Shown: positions 1-9,045, counted from the stretch's first letter. The stretch is 15,227 bases of DNA from Albidovulum sp. (GCA_030837785.1 JAUQYA010000004.1:1-15227); one strand, 5' to 3'. The notes: generated from the letters alone by a model not told the origin. Numbers and translations are program-made.

Positions 1-366
1 GGGCAGGAGCGCGTCGAGCACCAGCGTGCCCACGGGCTTGGGACGCAGGATGATCCGGTCGCCGGCCTGGATGTGCTGGAGCCGTGAGGTCAAGGGCCCG
101 TCGGGCACCTTGATCGAGTAGAATTCCAGCTCCTCGTCCCACGACGGCGAAGCGATCGAATAGGCGCGCAGCAAGGGCTTGCCGGCGTCGTCGAGGAGCC
201 CGATCATCACGAACTCGCCCGAGCGGAAGCGCAAGCTCTGCGGCCGGGTCACCCGGAAGGAAAACAGCCGGTCGGTCCAGTGCCGGACCGAGATCACGGT
301 CTGCGCATCGGGAAGGGTGCGGACGGGGGTGGCGGTTGCGTCGTTCACGGTTTTCAGATCGTTCAT
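1..366 (-). CDS. fpr: ferredoxin--NADP+ reductase, N-terminal part (runs off the window)
   Basis: N-terminal 122 residues of an FNR-type flavoprotein. It moves electrons between NADPH and ferredoxin/flavodoxin in the cytoplasm and could feed the sulfite reductase encoded upstream. Seen: ATG at 364-366, the FAD-binding beta-barrel sequence FRSGEFVMIGL (about residues 47-57) and the FAD-binding motif RAYS (R67-S70) typical of bacterial Fpr. The C-terminal NADP domain lies beyond the left edge. It is the last gene of the cys operon and starts 66 nt after the DUF934 gene. A strong AGGAGGG (391-397) lies 25 nt from the ATG, too far for normal initiation; a 6-bp hairpin between them would shorten the distance (see finding). 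No in-frame alternative start codon lies between them. Family call is firm; the precise electron partner is inferred. Confidence 0.93.
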   Translation of the reverse strand, partial: MNDLKTVNDATATPVRTLPDAQTVISVRHWTDRLFSFRVTRPQSLRFRSGEFVMIGLLDDAGKPLLRAYSIASPSWDEELEFYSIKVPDGPLTSRLQHIQAGDRIILRPKPVGTLVLDALLP

Positions 367-373
367 GCGAGCC

Positions 374-397
374 CGGGCGTGCTTCGCCCGCCCTCCT
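374..397 (-). promoter_or_regulatory. Shine-Dalgarno plus hairpin in the fpr leader
   Basis: Read on the minus strand, AGGAGGG (391-397) is followed by an inverted repeat CGGGCG/CGCCCG (385-390 and 374-379, loop of 5 nt) and then 7 nt before the fpr ATG. The linear spacing from AGGAGG to ATG is 25 nt; folding out the 17-nt hairpin leaves 8 nt. The bases are visible; the role in translation is inference. Confidence 0.45.
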
Positions 398-432
398 TCT
401 AGTCAGGTTTCTGCCTTGGGAAAACCCCGCCG

Positions 433-807
433 TCACGCGGTGAGGCGCGACCGATAGTCCTGCTCGCGCCAGCGGGCGCGGAACAGCCAGTGCGCCTCGG
501 GCTGGCGCGCGGCGAGGTCGTCGGTGATCTCGACCTCGTCGAAGCCGCAGCGCCGCGCCATCGCATACTGGTCGGCGATGACGTGACCCTTGGCCCTGAG
601 CCGCCCGGCGTAGCCCAGCCCGCGCAGGTGGCGCGCAAGGGTAAAGCCGCGCCCGTCGGAGAAGGCGGGGAAGGCGACCCGGATCATCTCGACCCCGTCG
701 AACGAGGCCGGCAGGGCATCGACCGAGGCGTCGGACGCGAGGTCGAGACCGGCATTCCCGTCGAAATCCTCGGCATGAAAGCCGTCGTCGCGCACGATCA
801 CGCTCAT
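433..807 (-). CDS. DUF934 family protein of the sulfite-assimilation operon
   Basis: A 124-residue cytoplasmic protein of the DUF934 family, a small protein found almost always beside cysH/cysI in proteobacteria and sometimes called an oxidoreductase, without a proven reaction. Recognisable family segments are SDGRGFTLARHLR (mid protein), GHVIADQYAMARRCGFDEVEI, and a C-terminal EQDYRSRL tail. The start is at MSVIVRDDG because its ATG overlaps the cysH stop by 4 nt (ATGA, 804-807), the usual sign of translational coupling. The reading frame stays open upstream to 906, but that stretch lies inside cysH and is rejected. Role in sulfite reduction is inferred from context only. Confidence 0.9.
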   Translation of the reverse strand: MSVIVRDDGFHAEDFDGNAGLDLASDASVDALPASFDGVEMIRVAFPAFSDGRGFTLARHLRGLGYAGRLRAKGHVIADQYAMARRCGFDEVEITDDLAARQPEAHWLFRARWREQDYRSRLTA

Positions 808-1560
808 GCCGCGTCCTCCTTCGCATGGTCCTGCGGCAGCGGGCCGCGCACCGCCCTGCCGTTGATGAAATGGATGCCGCACTCGTCTTTTTTCGCGCCG
901 CGCCAACGGCCTGCGCGGGGATCCTCGCCTTCCCGGACCGGGCTCGTGCAGGGTGCGCAGCCGATCGAGGGGTAGCCCCTCGCCACCAGCGGATGGCGGG
1001 GCAGGCGGTTGTTGACGATGTAGTCCTCGAGGTCCTCGCGCCCCCAGTGGGCGAGCGGATTGACCTTGATGCGGCGGTCTTCCTCGTCCTCGAAGAACTC
1101 CAGCGCCGACCGGGTGCCCGACTGAAAGCGCTTGCGCCCGGTGATCCAGCCGTCGAAGCCCCCGAGCGCGCGTTCGAGCGGCACGACCTTGCGCAGGTGG
1201 CAGCAGGCGTCGGTGTCGAACTGGTTGAGCGTGCCGTCGGGGTCGGCGAAATCGGTGTCGCGACGGTCGGCGCGGATCGTGCGCAGGTCGGTCAGGTTCA
1301 GCCGCTGGGCCAGGTCGCGCTGGTATTCCAGCGTCTCGGGGAACAGCATCTGGGTGTCGATGAAGATCACCGGCGTGCCCGGCGCCACCACCGAGACGAG
1401 GTGCAGGAGCACCACCGATTCCGCACCGAAGGAGGAGACGAGCGCAAGGCTGCCCACCTCGGGATCATGGAGCGCGCGTTCCAGCACCGCCGTCGCCGAG
1501 TGATGGCGATAGCGGTCGTTCAGCGCGGCAACGCGCGCGCCGAGTGCGGAGGGCGGCATT

Positions 1561-1571
<11 letters not shown>
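804..1571 (-). CDS. cysH: phosphoadenylyl/adenylyl-sulfate reductase, [4Fe-4S] type
   Basis: 255 residues. Reduces APS (or PAPS) to sulfite with thioredoxin electrons in assimilatory sulfate reduction; cytoplasmic. Seen: the nucleotide-binding loop SSFGAES (46-52), FIDTQMLFPET (70-80), the catalytic motif KKDECGIH with C231 near the C-terminus, and the four iron-sulfur cysteines C123-C124 and C205/C208 (GCAPC). Presence of the CC...CxxC set marks the plant/bacterial APS-reductase type (EC 1.8.4.10) rather than the cluster-free PAPS reductase of enteric bacteria. The start at 1571 overlaps the cysI stop by 11 nt; an alternative ATG four codons in (1559) begins just after that stop and is nearly as plausible. 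It overlaps the DUF934 start by 4 nt. Confidence 0.95.
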
Positions 1572-3223
<1,652 letters not shown>

Positions 3224-3231
<8 letters not shown>

Positions 3232-3529
3232 GACGCGGCTCCTGCTTGCCGTGGGCATGGTTCGACGGGCCGCGGGTGCGGAAGACCTCGCGGAAATGGA
3301 TCGGCTCGGGGCCGCCGGGCCCGCGCCGCGCGTCGGCGAGATAGGCGCCGACGACGACGTTCTTCTGGTGCTCGGCCTTCAGCAGGCGGAGCTGCGCATG
3401 GGCCTCGTCCTCGATCAGTTCGGCCTCGGCATGGTCGCGGCTCCAGCGGTCGTCGGCGGTGAGGTAGACGACATCGCCCTCGACGAGCGCGTTGGCGGTG
3501 ACGACTTTCGGCGTGAAGGCGCGGCTCAT
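3224..3529 (-). CDS. DUF2849 domain protein, first gene of the sulfite-reduction operon
   Basis: A 101-residue soluble protein of the DUF2849 family, a short alphaproteobacterial protein found directly upstream of the siroheme sulfite reductase. Seen: the N-terminal MSRAFTPKVVTANALVEGDV, the DDRWSRD segment, and a basic/His-rich C-terminus. Biochemical role is unknown. The start at 3527-3529 was chosen from the family N-terminus; the frame stays open to 3595, but that extension covers the putative promoter and Lrp site. The ribosome-binding site is weak. The 3' end overlaps cysI by 8 nt, so the two are probably translationally coupled. In many relatives cysG lies just upstream of this gene; here it is absent and a divergent regulator follows instead. 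Confidence 0.88.
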
Positions 3530-3564
3530 CTTCCGGTCCCCGAGGTTGGCGGCTTGATGGGGCA

Positions 3565-3583
3565 AATATAGAAAAATATCCTG
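3565..3583 (-). promoter_or_regulatory. Lrp-like binding site overlapping a TATATT -10-like element of the cys operon
   Basis: On the minus strand, 3583 to 3569 reads CAGGATATTTTTCTA, which matches the E. coli Lrp consensus YAGHAWATTWTDCTR at 14 of 15 positions (the H position is G). It overlaps TATATT (3570-3565), a 5/6 match to the sigma-70 -10 hexamer; the -35 at 17 bp is poor (GGCGCA), as expected for an activator-dependent promoter. The site lies in the divergent region between DUF2849 and the lrp-like gene, 40 nt from the operon start codon and about 92 nt from the regulator's. The match was made by eye; binding by the neighbouring regulator is inference. Confidence 0.5.
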
Positions 3584-3674
3584 CTTTTGCGCCATCCCTC
3601 CTTGCAGATAAGGACGCTTGTTTCGTATCAGGCCACAGGTGGAACCTGCGTTTCGGAATCGGGGGAATGGGCGA

Positions 3675-4136
3675 ATGGCGGTCCGGCTGGACGAGATGGA
3701 TCGGAAAATCCTCAGGGAGCTTCAGGAGGACGCGTCCCAGTCGCTCGACGAGATCGCCCGCAAGGTGGGCTCGTCGAAGACGCCGGTGTGGAACCGCATC
3801 CGCAAGCTGAAGGATGCCGGCGTGATCGGCCGGCAGACGGTCTTGCTCGATGCCGAGGCGCTCGGGCTCGAGGCCTGTTTCTTCGTCCTGATCCGCACCT
3901 CGGAGCACGAGGCGGAATGGCAGAAGAAATTCCTGCGCACGCTGAGGGCGCGGCCCGAGGTGCTCGAGGCGCACCGGCTTGCGGGCGACATCGACTACAT
4001 CCTGAAGGTCCGGGTGAAGAACGCCCGGGCCTACGACACGTTCTACCAGGCGCTGATCTCCGAGGTGAAGATCTACAACGTCACCGCACTTCTGAGCATG
4101 GAGGAGATCAAGTCGACGACGCTGCTGCCGCTGTGA
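3675..4136 (+). CDS. Lrp/AsnC family transcriptional regulator
   Basis: 153 residues, the normal family length. N-terminal winged HTH (about residues 5-55) opens with LDEMDRKILRELQEDA and SLDEIARKVGSSKTPVWNRI, the AsnC-type HTH signature; the C-terminal RAM/effector domain (about 65-150) contains the conserved LAGDIDYILKV turn. Such proteins bind amino acids and act as octamers/hexadecamers. The start ATG at 3675 has GGGGGA about 8 nt upstream; a longer in-frame start at 3618 lacks family similarity. It is transcribed divergently from the sulfite-reduction operon, so it probably controls that operon and itself, perhaps sensing cysteine or a related amino acid (inference). It belongs to the same broad family as the cysteine-responsive DecR, but its ligand cannot be read from the sequence. 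Confidence 0.93.
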   Translation: MAVRLDEMDRKILRELQEDASQSLDEIARKVGSSKTPVWNRIRKLKDAGVIGRQTVLLDAEALGLEACFFVLIRTSEHEAEWQKKFLRTLRARPEVLEAHRLAGDIDYILKVRVKNARAYDTFYQALISEVKIYNVTALLSMEEIKSTTLLPL

Positions 4137-4143
4137 GGGGGTG

Positions 4144-4168
4144 GGGGGCCGGAGCGGCTCCGGCCCCC
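4144..4168. terminator. GC-rich hairpin between convergent genes
   Basis: Perfect inverted repeat with 11-bp arms, GGGGGCCGGAG (4144-4154) and CTCCGGCCCCC (4158-4168), and a 3-nt loop. It starts 7 nt after the stop of the Lrp-family gene and lies 19 nt from the 3' end of the convergent oxidoreductase gene, so it can serve both. There is no T-tract on either strand, which is common in high-GC genomes. Confidence 0.7.
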
Positions 4169-4187
4169 GCCCCCGCCCGCCGTGTCG

Positions 4188-5627
4188 CTATTGCGCCGGC
4201 TCCAGCACCCGGACGGGTGTCACGTTGTGATTGACCCGGAACAGGTTCTCCGGGTCGTATCTCGCCTTGATCTCCTGCAACCGCTTCAGGTTGCCGCCGT
4301 AGACGCCGTTCACCCGGTCGGTCTCGTCCTCGGGCATGAAATTGATGTAGGCGGTACCCATCGAGAACGGGGCGGTCCGCCGGAAGACCTCTCGCGCCCA
4401 GGTCCGGCAGGCATCGTCCCTGGTCGCGTCGGCCCAGCGGGTGTGGATGTTCATGATGTAATGCGCGTTGCGCTGCGGGTAGGCGGTGGCGCCGGGGGCC
4501 ACCCTTGCCATCGCGCCACCGACCTGGGCGATGAAGATTTCGCAGTCCGGCGCCGGGCTGTCGTCGAGCGCCCGCGAGATCGTCTCGATCAGGTCATCGG
4601 GAAGGTCCGCGAAATCGTGGCTTTTCCAGTAGTTGCGGAAACCGGGCGTGAGCAGCGGGTCGAAGGCCGTCTGCCAGCCCGCGAAGGGGCAGGGGCCCAC
4701 GACATCGGCGATCGGCTTGCCGAGCCCGCGCAGTTCCGCCAGCGCCTTTTCGCCCTCTGCCGGGGCGCCGGCATAGCAGACCGCGAAGACGAAGATTTCC
4801 CGGCCGTGCCAGTCCTCGGGCAGGAACGGCAGCGGCGGCGCCTTGCGGCAGACGGTCCAGACCGCAAGCTCTTCGGGCAGGCGCGACGCAATCTCGCGAT
4901 AGGCGCGATAGAGCCGCCGGGCCTCGGCGAAGGGATGGACGATCAGCCCGGCGAGGATCTCGCCCTGCATCGGGTGCAGGGCGAACTCGAACCCCGTGAC
5001 GACGCCGAAATTCCCGCCACCGCCCCGGATCGCCCAGAAGAGGTCGGGGTTCTCGGCCTCGCTGGCGCGCAGCCGCCTGCCGTCCGCCGTCACCACATCT
5101 GCGGACAGGAGGTTGTCGAGCGTCATGCCGTATTTGCGCGTGAGCCAGCCGAACCCGCCGCCAAGCGTCAGCCCGGCGATGCCGGTGGTGGAGTTGATGC
5201 CGGTGGGCAGGACGAGGCCATTGGCCGCCGTCTCCTTGTCGACATCGCCGAGCGTGGCGCCCGGTTCCACCCAGGCGGTCTTCGCGGCGGCATCGACGCG
5301 GACCGACTTCATCAGCGACAGATCGAGCAGCACCGCCCCCTCGGCGACCGAATGCCCCGCGATCTGGTGCCCGCCGCTGCGGATCGAGATCAGCAGGCCA
5401 TTGTCACGGGCGAAGTTCACGGCCGCGCAGACGTCCGCAGCGCCCAGGGCACGGACCACCAGGCCGGGCTTGCGATCCACCATCGCGTTCCAGACGGTCC
5501 GGGCCTCCTCGTACCCGGCATCGCCCTCCAGGGCGACCGTTCCACGAATTCCTGCGCGAAGCGCCCCAATGGCGTCTTCGGAGACAGCGACCGGCTTCAA
5601 CTCGAGACTACGGATTTGCACTGTCAT
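4188..5627 (-). CDS. FAD-linked oxidoreductase, berberine-bridge-enzyme (BBE) type
   Basis: 479 residues. N-terminal FAD-binding PCMH (vanillyl-alcohol-oxidase fold) domain, about 40-215, with RSGGHQIAGHSV containing the histidine expected to carry FAD covalently (H87), the glycine-rich GGGFGWLTRKYG, and IRGGGGNFGVVT. C-terminal BBE domain with YINFMPEDE and the signature YGGNLKRLQEIKARYDP...FRVN. In bicovalent members a Cys follows the LPTG region; here the sequence reads LPTGINSTTGIAG, so linkage is probably to His only. No signal peptide, so it is likely cytoplasmic. It uses O2 to oxidise an alcohol, sugar or alkaloid-like substrate; the substrate is unknown. The start is supported by AGGAGGAA just upstream of the ATG. 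It lies 97 nt after the P450 gene, with its own candidate promoter. Confidence 0.9.
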   Translation of the reverse strand: MTVQIRSLELKPVAVSEDAIGALRAGIRGTVALEGDAGYEEARTVWNAMVDRKPGLVVRALGAADVCAAVNFARDNGLLISIRSGGHQIAGHSVAEGAVLLDLSLMKSVRVDAAAKTAWVEPGATLGDVDKETAANGLVLPTGINSTTGIAGLTLGGGFGWLTRKYGMTLDNLLSADVVTADGRRLRASEAENPDLFWAIRGGGGNFGVVTGFEFALHPMQGEILAGLIVHPFAEARRLYRAYREIASRLPEELAVWTVCRKAPPLPFLPEDWHGREIFVFAVCYAGAPAEGEKALAELRGLGKPIADVVGPCPFAGWQTAFDPLLTPGFRNYWKSHDFADLPDDLIETISRALDDSPAPDCEIFIAQVGGAMARVAPGATAYPQRNAHYIMNIHTRWADATRDDACRTWAREVFRRTAPFSMGTAYINFMPEDETDRVNGVYGGNLKRLQEIKARYDPENLFRVNHNVTPVRVLEPAQ

Positions 5628-5679
5628 GGCGTTTCCTCCTGTGGACTGCGAGGTCTTGCCTGCTGAAACGCCGTCCGAA

Positions 5680-5708
5680 CGTATAGCAGATCGCGCCCCG
5701 TTCTCCAA
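5680..5708 (-). promoter_or_regulatory. candidate sigma-70 promoter of the BBE oxidoreductase gene
   Basis: On the minus strand: TTGGAG (5708-5703), a 17-bp spacer, and TATACG (5685-5680), about 50 nt upstream of the start codon. Agreement with TTGACA is 3/6 and with TATAAT 4/6. Spacing is ideal and it sits in the only gap between the P450 and the oxidoreductase; no experimental support. Confidence 0.35.
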
Positions 5709-5724
5709 AGGCTTCCGCCGTATC

Positions 5725-6924
5725 TCAGGCCGCGCCCCCCGCGCCGGTCCCGACCACCAGCCGTTCGAGGCCGTGGAAGTGGTAGAGGTTGGCGTAGCGC
5801 GGCGGTTCGGCCAGGCCAAGGCGCGGCAGGCGCGCGAAGAGGATCGGCAGCGCGGTCTGCAACTCCAGCCGGGCGAGAGGGGCACCGACGCAGAAGTGAA
5901 GGCCCGCGCCGAAGCTGAGGCCGGGCGTCACCGGGCGGGCGGGATCGAAGCGGCCGGGGGCCTGCCAGAGCGCCGGATCGCGGTTGGCGGCGGCCAGCAG
6001 GCAGCCGACCTCGTCGCCGCGGCGGAAGGCGTGGCCGGCGATCTCCACGTCTTCGTAGGCATGGCGGGTGAAGAGGTGGAGCGGCGGATCGAAGCGCAGG
6101 ATTTCCTCGACCGTGGCCGCGGTGCGGTCCGGGCCCAGCACCTCGGCCCCGAAACCGTGGTCGATCAGCGCCTTGACGCCATTTCCGATGGTGTGGACGG
6201 TCGCCTCGTGGCCGGCGTTCAGAAGCAGGATGCAGGTGGCGATCAGTTCGTCGGTGGACAGCCTGTCGCCCTCGCTCTCGGCGGCGATGAGATGGGTGAT
6301 GAGGTCGTCGGCAGGCCGGCTGCGGCGTTCCTCGACATGGGCGCGCAGGAAGGCCGCGAAGTCCCGCGCGGCGGCCGCGGCCGCGTCTTCCATCGCGCGG
6401 CTGCGGCGGGCCTGATACATTCCGACCATCGCGTTCGACCAGGCCAGAAGGTCGTCCGAACGCTCCTCGGGCACGCCGAGGAGGCGGGCGATGACGATCA
6501 CGGGCAGCGTCCGGGCAAAGGCGGGAAGCAGGTCGAACTCCCCGTCCGGGAAGGCGTCGATCAGCCGGTGCGACAGCGCCGCGATTTCGGGCGCAAGGGC
6601 GGCTATCCGGCGCGAGGTGAAGGCGCGCAGCACCAGCGACCGCAGCCTTGTGTGGCGGGGCGGCTCAAGCTCCAGCATCGAATGGGCCTCGACCGCGTAG
6701 AAGGGCGCGAGGTGACCGGGGATGGCGCGGCGCCTCTCGGCCGGCAGCTCGCGGCCGAAGCGGCGGTCGCGCAGGATCGCGCCCGCGGCGGTGGCCGAGG
6801 TGGCGCAGACAAGCCCGTAATCCTGCCAGAAGAAGAGCGGCCCCAGGGTGCGGGCGCGGTCGTAGAACCGGTAGGGATCCTGCACGAAGGCGTCTTCGGT
6901 GGGAGACTGGCGGAGGGCTTTCAT
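5725..6924 (-). CDS. cytochrome P450
   Basis: 399 residues, typical of a soluble bacterial class I P450 monooxygenase. Seen: the I-helix oxygen-activation motif AGHEAT (237-242), the K-helix EILR (E274-R277), a PPRHTRLR segment (about 88-95) typical of CYP107/CYP109-like bacterial enzymes, and the heme-binding loop FGAGLHFCVGAPLARLE with the axial C345. No membrane anchor. It needs a ferredoxin and a ferredoxin reductase; neither is adjacent, although an Fpr gene lies at the left end of the window. It follows the EamA transporter gene by 31 nt, suggesting one transcript. The I-helix reads AGHE-A-T, with the conserved acid (E240) and threonine (T242) both present, so it should be active. Substrate unknown. 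Confidence 0.95.
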   Translation of the reverse strand: MKALRQSPTEDAFVQDPYRFYDRARTLGPLFFWQDYGLVCATSATAAGAILRDRRFGRELPAERRRAIPGHLAPFYAVEAHSMLELEPPRHTRLRSLVLRAFTSRRIAALAPEIAALSHRLIDAFPDGEFDLLPAFARTLPVIVIARLLGVPEERSDDLLAWSNAMVGMYQARRSRAMEDAAAAAARDFAAFLRAHVEERRSRPADDLITHLIAAESEGDRLSTDELIATCILLLNAGHEATVHTIGNGVKALIDHGFGAEVLGPDRTAATVEEILRFDPPLHLFTRHAYEDVEIAGHAFRRGDEVGCLLAAANRDPALWQAPGRFDPARPVTPGLSFGAGLHFCVGAPLARLELQTALPILFARLPRLGLAEPPRYANLYHFHGLERLVVGTGAGGAA

Positions 6925-6955
6925 GGCAGGGGCCGGGCTGCGGCCCGCGCGGTCG

Positions 6956-7870
6956 TCATGCCGGCCGCCGGCCTTGCGCGATCAGCACGCCAAGGACGAC
7001 GAGCGCGGCCGCGGCGGCGGTCGGCCAGCTCCAGGCCGCGCCGAAGGCGAGTGCGAACAGCATGACATAGAAGGGGGCGATGTTGATGTGCATGGCCGCA
7101 ACCCCGATGCCGAGCCCGGCGACCCCGATCAGGAACAGCACCTGCGAGATCGCCATCGAGCCCACGCCGTAGAGCGCGGCATAGACCCAGTCCCGCGCGC
7201 CGATCCGGGCCCAGGGCATCGCCTCGCCGCCAAACGCGGGCAGAAGCGCCTGGAGCGCCGCGATGGCCAGGGTGCCCCCGGTGATCGTCACCGCTGTCCG
7301 TCCGATCGCCGACAGGCCGGGCAGCGCCGTGACCGAGGCGCGCGAGGCCCAGGCGAAGATGGTGACAGAGGCAAGAACCGCCGCCGCGCCGATGCCGATG
7401 CTGAGGTTTCCCATCCGCGCCCCGTAGACCGCGACCCCGCCCGCCACGCTGAGAAGGATGCCAAGGATGACACGGGGCCGCAGGCGGCGGCCGTCGAGCA
7501 GGCATTCGAGCGTGATCCCCACGACCGGCATGGTCGCGGAGATCACTGCGGCGGTGATGCCGTCGGTGCGGCTCTGCCCGTAGACGAGGAGCAATGCGCC
7601 AAGCCCCATGCCGAGGGCGCCGACGCCGAGGCCGCGCGCCCAGTCGGCGGCGCGGACCTCGCGCCAGCCGTCCGCGATGATCCAGACCGGCAGGAGAAAG
7701 GCGGCGGCGAAGGCCAGGCGCAGCGCCGTGACCGCAACCGCCGGCAGCGTGGCCAGAAGCGCGTCGGCCAGCGGAAAGCCCAAGGCCCAGACCAGCATGG
7801 AACCCATGCAGGCAAGGTTCGCCACCAGGGAGGATCGTCCCGGCGAGGGGAGGGAAGTGGCGATCGTCAC
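6956..7870 (-). CDS. EamA/DMT-superfamily transporter
   Basis: 304 residues of largely hydrophobic sequence, consistent with about ten membrane segments in two EamA repeats (about 15-140 and 150-297). Such inner-membrane proteins usually export metabolites or amino acids. Family segments include MLVWALGFPLADALL, ALRLAFAAAFLLPVW and, in the second repeat, GSMAISQVLFLIGVAGLGIGVAAM followed by NIAPFYVMLFALAFG. The chosen start is GTG (7868-7870), because the next ATG (codon 22, 7807) would remove the cytoplasmic N-terminus and cut into the first membrane helix; the ribosome-binding site is weak for either. It directly precedes the P450 gene and may share its transcript, perhaps exporting the P450 product (inference). 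Confidence 0.9.
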   Translation of the reverse strand: MTIATSLPSPGRSSLVANLACMGSMLVWALGFPLADALLATLPAVAVTALRLAFAAAFLLPVWIIADGWREVRAADWARGLGVGALGMGLGALLLVYGQSRTDGITAAVISATMPVVGITLECLLDGRRLRPRVILGILLSVAGGVAVYGARMGNLSIGIGAAAVLASVTIFAWASRASVTALPGLSAIGRTAVTITGGTLAIAALQALLPAFGGEAMPWARIGARDWVYAALYGVGSMAISQVLFLIGVAGLGIGVAAMHINIAPFYVMLFALAFGAAWSWPTAAAAALVVLGVLIAQGRRPA

Positions 7871-7963
7871 GCCGGGAGGCTCCGCGCTTGGTCTCTTTCC
7901 GTCACGCTAGGCGGACCGGCCGGGGCGAAGCCCGCCCGGAAGCGACCCCGCGCGTCGCGAACG

Positions 7964-8707
7964 TCAGGCGGCGTCGAGCGCGGCGATGATCGCGCCGAAA
8001 TCGGCGGCCTTGAGGCTCGCCCCGCCGACCAGCGCGCCGTCGACGTTCGATGTGGCGAAGATCCCGCCCGCGTTCGACGGCTTGACCGACCCGCCGTACA
8101 AGAGCCGGAAGCCATCGCCGTCGGGAAAGCGCGCCCTGAGTTCGGCGCGGAGGAAATCGTGGACCTCGGCGATCTGGGCCAGCGTCGGCGTGCGCCCGGT
8201 GCCGATGGCCCAGACCGGTTCGTAGGCGATGACCGTGTTGCCAGCCGTCGCGCCCCCGGGGGCGGAGCCCAGAAGCTGCGCGCCGGTCACGGCGAGCGTC
8301 TCGCCCGCGTCGCGCTGGGTCTCGGTCTCGCCGAGGCAGATCACCGCGACAAGGCCCGCGGCATGGGCGGCCTCGGCCTTGGCGCGGACAAGCGCGTCGC
8401 TCTCGCCGTGGTCGGCGCGGCGTTCGGAATGGCCGAGGATCACATGACTTGCGCCCGCGTCCTTCAGCATCCCCGCCGCGATGTCGCCGGTATGGGCGCC
8501 CGCGGGGTTAGGGTGGCAATCCTGCCCGCCGACCAGGATCGCGCGGCCCCTCGCTTTCCAGGCCAACTGCGCGATCAGCGTCGCGGGCGGGCAGACCAGC
8601 ACCTCGGAGCGCGGCGCGGGATGGGCCCTCGCCAGCACCTCGACCTCGGACAGGTCCGCCGCCAGGCCGTTCATCTTCCAGTTCCCGGCCGCCAGTTTCC
8701 GCCGCAT
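7964..8707 (-). CDS. tpiA: triosephosphate isomerase
   Basis: 247 residues, the standard length of this TIM-barrel enzyme, which interconverts dihydroxyacetone phosphate and glyceraldehyde-3-phosphate in glycolysis and gluconeogenesis. All catalytic residues are visible: N9 and K11 in GNWKMN, the electrophile H93 in ILGHSERR, the base E163 in AYEPVWAIGTG (which also begins flexible loop 6), and the phosphate-binding YGGSVKPSN near residue 210. The start ATG has GGAGGGA upstream. It follows the TfoX-domain gene by 11 nt and so is probably cotranscribed with the Fe-S carrier and TfoX genes. The neighbours downstream (transporter, P450) start 93 nt later. Confidence 0.97.
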   Translation of the reverse strand: MRRKLAAGNWKMNGLAADLSEVEVLARAHPAPRSEVLVCPPATLIAQLAWKARGRAILVGGQDCHPNPAGAHTGDIAAGMLKDAGASHVILGHSERRADHGESDALVRAKAEAAHAAGLVAVICLGETETQRDAGETLAVTGAQLLGSAPGGATAGNTVIAYEPVWAIGTGRTPTLAQIAEVHDFLRAELRARFPDGDGFRLLYGGSVKPSNAGGIFATSNVDGALVGGASLKAADFGAIIAALDAA

Positions 8708-8718
8708 GGGTCCCTCCG

Positions 8719-9045
8719 TCAGGTCAGATCGCGCAACGCCTCGCGGGCGAGATTGCAGGCGTGGTCGGGATCGTCAAGGGCGGCGTCGGGAAGCCGCCAG
8801 TATGGCATTGCGGTCGGCCGCTGCCCGGTCCGCGCATGGGTCCACCTTTCCCAGCCCTCGGCCGTGACGCGGGCGGCGAAGGCGCCCGAGCCCTTCAGCC
8901 AGAGCGACCCGTCCGAGCGCAGGAGCGCGAAGATGACGCCGTCGCGGTAAAGGCAGAGCCCGCCCATCATCCGGCGCGTCGAGAGGGGCCCGAGCCCTTC
9001 GAAGAGCTCCAGCGCGAAGGCGATGTCGGCCTCCGAGACGCTCAT
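8719..9045 (-). CDS. TfoX N-terminal domain protein
   Basis: 108 residues, matching the stand-alone TfoX/Sxy N-terminal domain. Recognisable features: an opening helix ending in LFEGLGPLSTRRMMGGLCLY, where 'RRMMGG' is the hallmark of the family, then GVIFALLRSDGSLWLKG and a C-terminal YWRLPDAALDD. Full-length TfoX/Sxy controls natural competence in gammaproteobacteria; stand-alone N domains in alphaproteobacteria have no established role, so competence should not be assumed. The ATG overlaps the stop of the Fe-S carrier gene by 4 nt (ATGA, 9042-9045), so the two are translationally coupled. tpiA follows 11 nt downstream. Confidence 0.9.
   Translation of the reverse strand: MSVSEADIAFALELFEGLGPLSTRRMMGGLCLYRDGVIFALLRSDGSLWLKGSGAFAARVTAEGWERWTHARTGQRPTAMPYWRLPDAALDDPDHACNLAREALRDLT

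Noticed and set aside
808..906. Longer start for the DUF934 protein
   Set aside because: It would extend into cysH; the ATGA overlap at 804-807 and the family N-terminus fix the shorter start.
7885..7962. Possible hairpin terminator between tpiA and the EamA gene (around GGGGC-GAA-GCCC)
   Set aside because: Only four contiguous base pairs before a mismatch and no T-tract; not distinguishable from chance at this GC content.
4996..8950. Several very long plus-strand open frames (4996-7065, 6899-8950)
   Set aside because: Antisense to the BBE oxidoreductase, P450, EamA and tpiA genes, whose motifs are intact; the plus-strand translations are repetitive Arg/Gly/Asp-rich shadows.
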